DNA of 64,000 bases from NCBI RefSeq assembly GCF_965204935.1, contig NZ_CBDBFO010000002.1. One strand, written 5' to 3'. This document shows positions 35,014 to 43,276 of this stretch, in pieces. The position numbers were made by a program, and so were the translations under genes. Position 1 is the first letter of the stretch. Every line of letters begins with the position of its first letter. Origin of the DNA: Hoeflea_A sp965204935 (GTDB lineage Bacteria; Pseudomonadota; Alphaproteobacteria; Rhizobiales; Rhizobiaceae). The notes below the pieces were generated by a model. That model had not been told where the DNA came from, did not search any database, and saw only the letters and a list, made by a program, of their open reading frames with translations.

Positions 35014-35660
35014 GCGAAACCAGGCTTCGGGAGATGATCTGCACGTTTGCCCGGTCTTTGTATGACCGAGGGCTGGCCCACGGTTCGACCGGCAACATTT
35101 CCGCCAGAACCGATGACGGCGGGCTGCTGGTCACACCGACGGGCAGCAGTTTCGGCTGGCTCGATCCAGCGCGGCTCTCGCGTTTCGACAGCAAAGGGGC
35201 CCACATTGACGGCGATCGCCCCACCAAGGAAATGCCGCTGCACACGGCGTTTTACGACACAAGGGGCAACCGTTCGGGTGCCGTGGTGCATCTTCATTGC
35301 CATCACGCCGTCGCTCTATCAATGCTGCCGGAAACCGATCACGACAACGCGCTGCCGCCCTACACACCCTACTCCATCATGCAGCTCGGGCGCGTGAAGA
35401 TCCTGCCCTATTTCCAGCCGGGCGACCCGGCCATGGGCGAGGCGGTGCGCAATCTGGAGGGCCAGCGATCGGCGGTCATCCTTGCCAATCACGGCCCCGT
35501 CGTTACGACAGCGACACTGGAAAGCGCTGTCTATGCGATGGAGGAACTCGAGGAGACTGCACGTCTCGCGATCACGCTTTCAGGTCGCAACGCCAACACG
35601 CTCAGCGCCGTGCAGGTACAGCGGCTCATTGAAGTATTCAATATCGACTATCAACCCTGA
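35010..35660 (+). CDS. otnC: Class II aldolase-family 3-oxo-tetronate 4-phosphate decarboxylase, OtnC-like
   Basis: A 216-residue zinc enzyme of the class II aldolase/adducin family: GNISAR and TPTGSSFG near the N-terminus, Glu in KEMPLHTAFY, zinc His in VVHLHCHHAVAL and a third His in LANHGPVV. OtnC converts 3-oxo-tetronate 4-phosphate to dihydroxyacetone phosphate and CO2. It is the last gene of the tct operon, ending back to back with the flotillin gene of the opposite strand. Confidence 0.85.
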   Translation: MSETRLREMICTFARSLYDRGLAHGSTGNISARTDDGGLLVTPTGSSFGWLDPARLSRFDSKGAHIDGDRPTKEMPLHTAFYDTRGNRSGAVVHLHCHHAVALSMLPETDHDNALPPYTPYSIMQLGRVKILPYFQPGDPAMGEAVRNLEGQRSAVILANHGPVVTTATLESAVYAMEELEETARLAITLSGRNANTLSAVQVQRLIEVFNIDYQP

Positions 35661-37196
35661 TTACCCCTTGCGTTTGCCACCGCGGTCCTTGCTCCCGGTA
35701 TCCTCGTCGAAGTTCATGCCGAGCGAATCCCCGATCTTTTTCAACGCCGGCAGTTGCACCGCCATGTCCAGGATGGAATCCAGCGCCTGATTGATGACCG
35801 GGCTGCCGCCCTCGCCTGAACTCGACCGGCCGAAGCCGCCCGAAAGATGGTTGATGTTGATCGAGTTGATCTTCTCCGCCGGCTTTACCATTTCCGAGAC
35901 GATCTTCGGCATCGCCTCCAGCCGCGCCTTTTGCAGATCAAGTTCCACTTGTGCTTCCGAGCGCGTGTTTTCGGCCGCGAACTGTGCCTTGGCGGCTTCC
36001 GCCTCGGCAAGCCCGATAGCCTTGCGCGCTTCGGCGTCTTCCCTGGTTGCGGCCGCCCGGTCCTTCGCGACCGCAACGTCCGATTTGGCTGCGATCGCCG
36101 CTCGCGCGGCCGCGGCTTCCGCCTCCGCACGGGCAGAGATCAGCGCAAGTTCCTTGCGCCGGTCCGCCTCGGCCAATGCCTTGGCGGTTTCCAGCGCCTC
36201 GGCTGCCTTGACCGCCTCCGTTCGGGCCGCATCGGCTTCCACATCCGCCCGGCTCTCCTCCTGGCTCTTGGCAGCCACTGATATGTTGCGCTCCTGCTCG
36301 GCAATTTCGAGAGAACGTGCCCGCTCGACTTCAGCAACCTGGATCCGCTCTTCCATATGGATGCGCGCTTCGGCGGCGGCCTGTTCGGCTTCGGCCTTGC
36401 GGCGCGCCACTTCTGCGATCTGCGCCGCCGTCAGCGTTTCGATTTCCTGTTGCTGGGCGATCTCAGCACGCCGTTCTTCCAGATCGATCTCCAGGGTCTT
36501 GCGTGCCGCGTCGACATCGGCCTTTCGCACGGATACCTTGGCATCCGCCTCGATCTGCGCACGCTCCTTCTGCGAATTGGCGACGACTTCCGCGAGCTTG
36601 CGCATGCCGACCGCATTGAAGGCATTGTTCTCGTCGAGCGCTGAAAACGGCGTCTGGTCAAGCGCGGTCAGCGATACGGAATCGAGCTGCAGGCCGTAAC
36701 GGGAAAGCACATCGCCGAGCGATGCCTGGACCTGACCGACGAAATCCGACCGGTTTTCATGCAACTCGTCCATGGTCATGCGGGCGGCTACCGAGCGCAA
36801 GGCATCCACCAGCATGCCGTCGATAAGAGAGCGCAATTCGTCCGGCTGGAACGTGCGTTTGCCGAGTGTCTGCGCGGCACGGGCGATCGCTTCCTCGCTC
36901 GGTGTCACGGACAGATAGAACTCGGCCCCCACATCGACACGCAACCGATCCATTGTTATCAGCGCGGAATCGCCTGTTCTTTTAACGTCAAGCCGCAGCG
37001 TTTGCATGTTAACCTTTGAAATTTCGTGAAAATACGGGATCGCTATTGTGCCCCCATCAATGACGACCTTGCGGCCGCCAATGCCCGTTTTCACGAGACT
37101 TGTCTCATTGGTCGCGCGCTCATAGAGCCACGCGATGACCACGATCACCGCCGCCAGGATGATCAGAATTGCGATGAACCAGACAAGTGCGCTCAT
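35661..37196 (-). CDS. Flotillin-like SPFH-domain membrane protein
   Basis: A 511-residue flotillin/YqiK-type protein: one N-terminal membrane helix (about 3-25), an SPFH/band-7 domain (about 28-190), then a long Ala/Glu-rich coiled coil (about 200-440) and a Gly/Ser and charged tail. Such proteins form membrane microdomain scaffolds. No NfeD partner gene is adjacent, which is unusual for prokaryotic flotillins. AAAGGA lies 7 bases before the ATG. It follows the SDR gene by 35 bases in the same direction, so it may be the last gene of the aromatic operon. Confidence 0.88.
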   Translation of the reverse strand: MSALVWFIAILIILAAVIVVIAWLYERATNETSLVKTGIGGRKVVIDGGTIAIPYFHEISKVNMQTLRLDVKRTGDSALITMDRLRVDVGAEFYLSVTPSEEAIARAAQTLGKRTFQPDELRSLIDGMLVDALRSVAARMTMDELHENRSDFVGQVQASLGDVLSRYGLQLDSVSLTALDQTPFSALDENNAFNAVGMRKLAEVVANSQKERAQIEADAKVSVRKADVDAARKTLEIDLEERRAEIAQQQEIETLTAAQIAEVARRKAEAEQAAAEARIHMEERIQVAEVERARSLEIAEQERNISVAAKSQEESRADVEADAARTEAVKAAEALETAKALAEADRRKELALISARAEAEAAAARAAIAAKSDVAVAKDRAAATREDAEARKAIGLAEAEAAKAQFAAENTRSEAQVELDLQKARLEAMPKIVSEMVKPAEKINSININHLSGGFGRSSSGEGGSPVINQALDSILDMAVQLPALKKIGDSLGMNFDEDTGSKDRGGKRKG

Positions 37197-37231
37197 TGTT
37201 ATGTCCTTTCTTGCCTACCGGCGTACCCCAA

Positions 37232-38026
37232 TCAAAGGCTGTGCATCTCGCACATGATGTTGGATGACATGCCACCGTCCGCCGGGATATTCGTGCCTCT
37301 GATCCAGTTGGTCAGGTCCGACAGCATCAGGGCGACCACCGGGGCGATATCCTCCGGCGTTCCCAAGCGGTCCATGACCTTGGCGTCCTCTTCGGCGCGG
37401 GCACCCAGCGTTTCCAGAAAATCGCCGATGATCGGCGTGTCCACGGGACCGGGGCTGACCGAATTGATGCGGATGCCTCGGTCACGCCAGGTCCAGCGGT
37501 TCTTCATCGTCCAGGCGATCAGCGCTTCCTTGGAAAAGAAATAGGACCGCCCGCCTTCATTGCCGACGCTCCACTGGTCGATGAATGCCGGGATCCCGTC
37601 GAAATCAAGCGCCTCGCTCGCCCGGATCGCATCGACTGCCTGCGGCCAGCCGATGCCGGCAAGGGACGCCACATTGACGATCGATGCATTGTCGGCCAGC
37701 TTTGGGATCATGCTTTCCGTCAGGTGTTTCAAGCCGACAAGATTGACGGCGATGACCTTGTCTGCCGGGCGCGTTGGCGGCAGGCCGGCGACATTTGCCA
37801 GGCCGTCGACGCCGTCGGGCAGCACATCGACCAGCGCCTCAATGGTGCGCTTGTCACTGAGATCCGCGCGATAGAATTCCTCGACATGGTCAAAGCTCTT
37901 GGTCATGTCGACACCGAGGACCGTGGCACCCTGCTCCGTCAGTATCCTGGCCGTCTGATAGCCGATCCCGGAGGCCGAGCCGGTAACAATGATCGTTTTG
38001 TCTTTCAATAAATCTTTCACGGACAT
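37232..38026 (-). CDS. SDR, coniferyl-alcohol-dehydrogenase-like
   Basis: A 264-residue SDR with TGSASGIG, NVAG, an extended segment between the catalytic Ser (NVASLAG) and SYFFSK (Tyr/Lys), and a TNIPADGG tail. The FFSKEALIAW pattern is typical of proteins annotated as coniferyl-alcohol or 3-alpha-hydroxysteroid-type dehydrogenases. With the aldehyde dehydrogenase 14 bases upstream it could take coniferyl alcohol to the aldehyde and then to ferulate. GGGAGG precedes the ATG. Confidence 0.8.
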   Translation of the reverse strand: MSVKDLLKDKTIIVTGSASGIGYQTARILTEQGATVLGVDMTKSFDHVEEFYRADLSDKRTIEALVDVLPDGVDGLANVAGLPPTRPADKVIAVNLVGLKHLTESMIPKLADNASIVNVASLAGIGWPQAVDAIRASEALDFDGIPAFIDQWSVGNEGGRSYFFSKEALIAWTMKNRWTWRDRGIRINSVSPGPVDTPIIGDFLETLGARAEEDAKVMDRLGTPEDIAPVVALMLSDLTNWIRGTNIPADGGMSSNIMCEMHSL

Positions 38027-38040
38027 GATTTCCTCCCGGA

Positions 38041-39516
38041 TCAGAATACCGGCGGGTAGTGGCGACCGCCGCGATCGAGCGTGATCCAGCGTGTCTCCGT
38101 GAAGGTCTCCATCGACCAGCGTCCGCCATGCCGGCCGACACCGCTCGATTTCGAACCGCCGAAGGGTATGTGCGGTTCATCATTCACCGAGGAGCAATTG
38201 ATGTGGCACATGCCCGTTTCAAGCCGGTTCGCCATCGCAAGCGCCTCTTGTTCATCCTGACTGATGATCCCGGCGGATAGGCCATATTCCGTATCATTGC
38301 TGATGGCGATGGCATCATCGTCGGTGCGGAACGGGATCACCGGAACCAGCGGACCGAAGGTCTCGTTGCGATAGACGTCCATGTCCGGCGTGACGTCGGT
38401 AAGGATCGTCGGCTCAACGAAGCGCCCCTTGATGCCGCCGCCAACTGCAACCTTTGCACCCTTTGCCACCGCATCGTCGAGCTGCGCTTTTACCCGCGCG
38501 ACCTGGCGGTCATTGATGAGCGGGCCGATCACATTGTCCTGCTGTTTCGTATCGCCCACCGCAAGCTTGCCGGCGCGCTCGACGAACTCTTTAAGAAACT
38601 GCGGATAGATGCTCTCGTGCACAAGCACCTTCTCGACCGACATGCAGATCTGCCCCTGATGCATGAAGCTCCCGAAATTGGCCGCCTGCGTGGCGCGCTC
38701 CATGTCAGCGTCGGCACGGATGATCAGGCTGTCCTTGCCGCCGAGCTCAACGCAGCACTTTTTCAGATGTGCGCCCGCCTTGGCGGCAATCGACCGTCCG
38801 ACCGGAGTCGAGCCGGTAAAGGAAATGCCCTCGACAAGTGGGTTTTCAACGAGCTCGTCTCCGACTTCCGCAACATGGTCGCGCGAGCAGGTCACCACAT
38901 TGAAGACACCGGCGGGAATACCTGCCTCCTCAAGCACTTCAGCAAAGAAGATTCCGCCGCAATAGGGCGTGTCTTCAGACGGCTTGAGGACGATGCAGTT
39001 GCCGGCCGCAAGCGGGAATGCAAAACCGCGCGAGGATAGGATGCCGGGAAAGTTCCACGGGCTGATAACCGAGATCACCCCCATCGGGACCCGAACGGCG
39101 GTTGAGAATTTGTGGTGTTCGGACGGCATGATCTCGCCGATATTCTGGTAACAGGCCGCTGCCGCCGCACGGAACACCTCGGCCACGTAATTCGCCTCGA
39201 ACATGCCCTTGCCGAACCAGCCGCCGCCCTCAGCCTGCATGGCGGTCACAAAATCCGGTATCCGACGCTGCCAGATGTCAGCGGCTTTCAAGAGAACATG
39301 CGCGCGCTCGCTGAATGTGCGCGACGACCAGTCCCCGAAGGCCGCATGGGCCGCTTCGATGGCAGCACTTGCCTCGGATCGGCGACCGTCCGGCACCTGT
39401 GCCCAGACCGTGCCGTCCGACGGGTCGACATCATCGAAGGTGGCCGCAGTCTTCAGCCACTCTCCACCGACATACATGCCCCTGATTGAAGGGCCTTTCC
39501 TGACTTCGTCCAGCAT
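38041..39516 (-). CDS. Aldehyde dehydrogenase, aromatic-aldehyde type
   Basis: A 491-residue NAD-dependent aldehyde dehydrogenase with oxyanion Asn in SPWNFPG, VLKPSEDTP, Glu in VELGGKDS and catalytic Cys in HQGQICMSVEK. The SFTGST and HINCSSVNDEPHIPFGG segments resemble vanillin, benzaldehyde and salicylaldehyde dehydrogenases. In this operon coniferaldehyde is a likely substrate. AGGAG lies 6 bases before the ATG. It sits between livF and the SDR gene. Confidence 0.85.
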   Translation of the reverse strand: MLDEVRKGPSIRGMYVGGEWLKTAATFDDVDPSDGTVWAQVPDGRRSEASAAIEAAHAAFGDWSSRTFSERAHVLLKAADIWQRRIPDFVTAMQAEGGGWFGKGMFEANYVAEVFRAAAAACYQNIGEIMPSEHHKFSTAVRVPMGVISVISPWNFPGILSSRGFAFPLAAGNCIVLKPSEDTPYCGGIFFAEVLEEAGIPAGVFNVVTCSRDHVAEVGDELVENPLVEGISFTGSTPVGRSIAAKAGAHLKKCCVELGGKDSLIIRADADMERATQAANFGSFMHQGQICMSVEKVLVHESIYPQFLKEFVERAGKLAVGDTKQQDNVIGPLINDRQVARVKAQLDDAVAKGAKVAVGGGIKGRFVEPTILTDVTPDMDVYRNETFGPLVPVIPFRTDDDAIAISNDTEYGLSAGIISQDEQEALAMANRLETGMCHINCSSVNDEPHIPFGGSKSSGVGRHGGRWSMETFTETRWITLDRGGRHYPPVF

Positions 39517-39529
39517 CGGTTTCTCCTGA

Positions 39530-40687
39530 CTATTCCCTGGTGAACTTGCCCGTATCGGGACGGCGGCGATAAATCTCGACCCTCGGTGCGCGGTAGACTT
39601 CCACGACCACGGGCTTTTCCTTCGGTTCGGCCGATTTCGGCGCGGTCATTTTTGTTGGCGTTTCGGGGTCCCTTAACCGGGCACGCACCGGGCGTTGGCG
39701 CGCGTCGGCGGCGGCACGCTCGATCTCGAGGATTGTTGCACGCAACCGGTCTGAGCCATTTGCAGGGTCACGTTTCGGTGTTTCACCTGACCGGCCTTTC
39801 GGAACCGAGACCGCTCGTTTCGAGGCACCGGCCACAAGATCGCTGATCGGCATGCCCACCAGGTCATCCGCACTCTGGTGTTGCAAGGTCCGTGCCTTTG
39901 GACGCGGTGTTTCGGGGACGCTGGTTTCCGTCGCTTGCGTTGCCGGCGGTTCGACCGACCGTTGTGGCGACTTGGCCGCCCCGGCGCCAAGATAAGCCTT
40001 TTGAACGGCTGGATCGCGCGCCAGATTGGCCGCAGAGTCCTCGTGCACGATATGGGCATTTTCCAGCAGATAACCGCGATCGGCGATCGCCAGGCTCTGC
40101 TTGGCGTTCTGCTCCACCAGCAGGATCCCTATGCCGGCCTGACGGATGATCGTCAGGCTTTGAAATAGTTCTTTGCAAAGCAGCGGAGAAAGACCGAGCG
40201 ACGGTTCGTCGAGCATCAGGATTGACGGATTCGACATCATCGCCCGACCGATCGCGACCATCTGCTGCTCACCGCCCGACATTGTCCGCGCGACCTGGCC
40301 CTGCCGCTCGTTCAGCTTGGGAAAGAGGCTCAGCACACGATCAAGGTTGGCCGTTTCGTCGCTTCGCGCCCGCGCCGAATAGGCGCCGAGCAGCAGATTC
40401 TCGCGCACGGTGAGATCGCCGAATATTCCGCGCCCTTCCGGCACAAGCGCAATGCCGCGTTCAACGATAACATCGGAGGAAAGACCAAGGACCGCGTGGC
40501 CGTCCATTTCGACCGCGCCCGTGTGCCGACCCTCGCAAATACCGGCGATAGACCGCAGCAGCGTGCTCTTTCCGGCGCCGTTCGCACCGAGGATCACGAC
40601 AATCTCGCCCGGCGCAACCTTCACCGACACGCCCTCCAGTGCGCGGTGCTCGCCATAACTGACCGATAGATCGCGAACCTCAAGCAT
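39530..40687 (-). CDS. livF: Branched-chain-type ABC ATPase LivF with a long C-terminal tail
   Basis: A 385-residue protein. Residues 1 to about 235 are a normal LivF ATPase: Walker A GANGAGKST, signature MSGGEQQM, Walker B ILMLDEPSLGLSP and EQNAKQSL. About 150 further residues follow, rich in Pro, Thr, Arg and Lys and predicted disordered, ending in VEVYRAPRVEIYRRRPD. LivF proteins are usually about 235 residues long. The start at 40687 (just inside the end of livG) is chosen because the ATPase fold begins there. It forms an importer with LivGMHK for an aromatic acid or related compound. Confidence 0.88.
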   Translation of the reverse strand: MLEVRDLSVSYGEHRALEGVSVKVAPGEIVVILGANGAGKSTLLRSIAGICEGRHTGAVEMDGHAVLGLSSDVIVERGIALVPEGRGIFGDLTVRENLLLGAYSARARSDETANLDRVLSLFPKLNERQGQVARTMSGGEQQMVAIGRAMMSNPSILMLDEPSLGLSPLLCKELFQSLTIIRQAGIGILLVEQNAKQSLAIADRGYLLENAHIVHEDSAANLARDPAVQKAYLGAGAAKSPQRSVEPPATQATETSVPETPRPKARTLQHQSADDLVGMPISDLVAGASKRAVSVPKGRSGETPKRDPANGSDRLRATILEIERAAADARQRPVRARLRDPETPTKMTAPKSAEPKEKPVVVEVYRAPRVEIYRRRPDTGKFTRE

Positions 40688-41417
40688 CTTCGTCCCCCAG
40701 ATAGGCACGGATTACTTCGCGGTCAGACAGGACATCCGCCGGGCTTCCCTCCGCGATCTTGCGGCCCGAAGACATGACGACACAGGCATCGCAAAGCGAT
40801 CGGATGGCGTCCATCACGTGTTCAACGAGGATAATGGTGCGGCCTTCCTGCCGCAGATCGTGTATCAGCTCGATCCCTGTCTCGAGCTCGGTCGGGTTAA
40901 GGCCGGCCAGCCACTCGTCAAGCAACAGAAGCTCCGGATCGCCGGCCAGAACACGCGCCAGTTCAAGCCGTTTCTGGTCGATGTAAGTCAGCGAAGAAAT
41001 GGGCGCATAGGCCATCGCCTCCAGGCCGACGCGTTCGAGCATGCGGTGCGCGTGATCCTCGGCATCACGACCCCAGCGGTGGCGATGTCCGAAAACAGCG
41101 CCGGCGACCACGTTTTCAAGCACCGACAGTGTCGGCAGCAGCCGGACCAGCTGGAAGGTCCGCCCGACGCCACGCCTGGTGATCTCTTGCGCCGGCAGAT
41201 TCGAGATGCGGGCGCCTTTCAGCGCGATTGACCCCGCCGTCGGCTGAAGCGCACCCGAGATGAGGTTCATCATCGTAGTCTTGCCGGAGCCGTTTGGGCC
41301 GATCAGCCCCATCACCTGATGCTCGCCGACATCGAAATCGAGACCGTCGACAGCCACCAGGCCGCCGAACCGCTTTGTGGCGCCACGCACCGACAGGACC
41401 GCACCGCTGTATCTCAT
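40680..41417 (-). CDS. livG: Branched-chain-type ABC ATPase LivG
   Basis: A 245-residue ATPase with Walker A GPNGSGKTT, the family-typical GVGRTFQLVRL, Walker B LLLLDEWLAGLNP and HVMDAI. The Walker B region reads DEWLAGL rather than DEPxAGL. The signature reads SLTYIDQKRLE in place of LSYGQQRRLE, so it is degenerate, which is often seen in one ATPase of such pairs. AAAGGAGG precedes the ATG at 41417, ruling out longer in-frame starts. It overlaps livM by 4 bases. Confidence 0.88.
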   Translation of the reverse strand: MRYSGAVLSVRGATKRFGGLVAVDGLDFDVGEHQVMGLIGPNGSGKTTMMNLISGALQPTAGSIALKGARISNLPAQEITRRGVGRTFQLVRLLPTLSVLENVVAGAVFGHRHRWGRDAEDHAHRMLERVGLEAMAYAPISSLTYIDQKRLELARVLAGDPELLLLDEWLAGLNPTELETGIELIHDLRQEGRTIILVEHVMDAIRSLCDACVVMSSGRKIAEGSPADVLSDREVIRAYLGDEDA

Positions 41418-42352
41418 GCGGCCCTCCTTTCGCGCACCGATGCGGCAAGCTGTTCGATGCGTCCGACCACGCCGTGCGGCAGGCCATAAACGATCAGAAG
41501 GAATACGAGCCCAATAAAGAGTGTCGTCTGGTTGGGAAACTGGACAGCGACGAACTCCCACACAAGCGTAAAGGGAATGACCCCGACGATCGGCCCCCAC
41601 AGGCGCCCGGAGCCGCCCAGCAGCGCCATGATGACGACGAGGAAACTGAGTTCCGGCGAAAACACCTGGTTCGGTTCGATGTAGGAGTAGCGCGGCGCGA
41701 TCACCGCCCCGACAAGCGCAGCGAAGAAACCGGTGGTCATGAAAAGGATCACCTTCGGCGTCGCCGTGTTGATGCCGACATGCCGGGCAACCGTCTCGTC
41801 ATTGCCGATGATGCGCAGCGCGAAGCCGATGCGTGACCGGTTGACGAGCCAGCCAAGCAGGTAAACGGCCGCCGTGATCGCCAGCAGCATCCAGTAGATA
41901 TGCGCCTCGGTGAAATCGGTCAGCACATAGAGGCCGCGGGAGCCGAGAAAATTGTTCTGAACCCAGCTGACGATATTGCGGATCATCTCTGCCAGTCCGA
42001 GCGTGAAGATCACGAAGTAGACACCCGACAAGCGAAGCGTGGCCAGACCGATGAGAGCGGCAAGAATGGTTGCAACGACCGGTGCGATGGCGGCCATCAG
42101 CCAGAATGACAGGTCGTAGTCGCTCATCCCGGTGGCGACGAGATAGCCGCCGACCCCGAAAAAGGCGCCTGAGGCGAGCGAGATGTAATGGGTCGGCCCC
42201 GAAAACAGGACCCAGCTTGTCGAAAGGGCGATATACATCATCGCGGTAACGGCGATGGACAGCCAGTAACCGTCCGAGACCATCGGGACAAATACGGCAA
42301 CCACGATGAGGACCAGTGCGATCGCCAGTTCCTGAAAGCCGGATGCCGTCAT
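41414..42352 (-). CDS. livM: Branched-chain-type ABC permease LivM
   Basis: A 312-residue inner-membrane protein with about nine hydrophobic segments, the LivM segments YISLASGAFFGVGGY and VIMALLGGSGRLWGPI, and the cytoplasmic-loop region IGFALRIIGNDE. It pairs with LivH. The ATG overlaps the livH stop. Confidence 0.9.
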   Translation of the reverse strand: MTASGFQELAIALVLIVVAVFVPMVSDGYWLSIAVTAMMYIALSTSWVLFSGPTHYISLASGAFFGVGGYLVATGMSDYDLSFWLMAAIAPVVATILAALIGLATLRLSGVYFVIFTLGLAEMIRNIVSWVQNNFLGSRGLYVLTDFTEAHIYWMLLAITAAVYLLGWLVNRSRIGFALRIIGNDETVARHVGINTATPKVILFMTTGFFAALVGAVIAPRYSYIEPNQVFSPELSFLVVIMALLGGSGRLWGPIVGVIPFTLVWEFVAVQFPNQTTLFIGLVFLLIVYGLPHGVVGRIEQLAASVRERRAA

Positions 42353-43212
42353 GTCGCACGCCTCCCGAAAAGGCCCTGCGGGCGAAACAGCAGCACGGCA
42401 AGGAAGATGAGATAGGCGGCCGCCAGCGTCAGACCGGGATCGATCAAAGTCGCGACGGCTGTTTCCACAAGACCGAGAATGATCGCCGCAACAATGGCAC
42501 CGCGAATGTCGCCGACACCGCCCATAATGACGATGATCAAAGCCTTCATGGTGAATATGACGCCGATGGATGCATCAAGGGTAATGAAGGTGGAGATCAG
42601 CGACCCTCCGACGGAGGTCACAGCTCCGCCGATTGCAAATGCGAGAGCCGAAATCCGCGGCACGTCGATGCCGACAAGGCCGGCCGCCTCGGTATCGACG
42701 GCAACCGCCCGCACCGCGACACCGGGACGAGTGCGATTGAGCCAAAGATAGAGCCCGCCAGCGATCAACACGGCGACAAGGAACGCGACGAACCGGTTCA
42801 GTGCGACAGTCGTGCCGAGCAGTGAAATCGGTTCCGAGAGGTACTTGTAGGTGAAGTACTCGCCATGGATCGACACCATGATCCCGACGAGCGCAAAGCT
42901 CATCCCGAAAGTCGCCAGGATGGAATCGACTTCCAGTTGACCCTGGTTCTTGGACCGCCGCACCAGTGGGCGCAGGAAAATCCTGTAGATCAGCCAGTTG
43001 CCGACGAACGAGACCGGAGCGACGATAAACAGGGTCAGCATCGGGCTGACCTGATAGGTAACAAACAGCCAGAAGGCCGCAAGTGCGCCGAGCACCAGCA
43101 TCTCGCCATTGGCCAGATTCATGATCCGCGCAACACCGTATTGCAGGTTGAGACCCATAGCCATCAAGGCATAGGTGCCTGCCAGAAGCAGTCCCGATAC
43201 AAGGATATCCAT
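42349..43212 (-). CDS. livH: Branched-chain-type ABC permease LivH
   Basis: A 287-residue permease with the LivH N-terminal pattern GTYALMAMGLNLQYGVARIMNLA and the later GGVGDIRGAIVAAIILG. It is the first membrane component of the importer and is separated from the binding-protein gene by a strong hairpin. Confidence 0.9.
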   Translation of the reverse strand: MDILVSGLLLAGTYALMAMGLNLQYGVARIMNLANGEMLVLGALAAFWLFVTYQVSPMLTLFIVAPVSFVGNWLIYRIFLRPLVRRSKNQGQLEVDSILATFGMSFALVGIMVSIHGEYFTYKYLSEPISLLGTTVALNRFVAFLVAVLIAGGLYLWLNRTRPGVAVRAVAVDTEAAGLVGIDVPRISALAFAIGGAVTSVGGSLISTFITLDASIGVIFTMKALIIVIMGGVGDIRGAIVAAIILGLVETAVATLIDPGLTLAAAYLIFLAVLLFRPQGLFGRRAT

Positions 43213-43239
43213 GACTTAGATTCGTCCTTCAAGCGTCAT

Positions 43240-43265
43240 CCCGGCCCGCCCGAAGGCGGACCGGG
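43240..43265 (-). terminator. Intra-operon UUCG-type stem-loop between livK and livH
   Basis: On the minus strand an 11-bp stem CCCGGTCCGCC / GGCGGGCCGGG (one G-U) encloses a TTCG tetraloop, the very stable cUUCGg class. No T run follows. It lies between the binding-protein gene and the permease genes, so it probably protects the upstream mRNA or partly stops transcription. It also resembles dispersed palindromic repeats of Hyphomicrobiales genomes. Confidence 0.8.
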
Positions 43266-43276
43266 CCACGCAAGCG

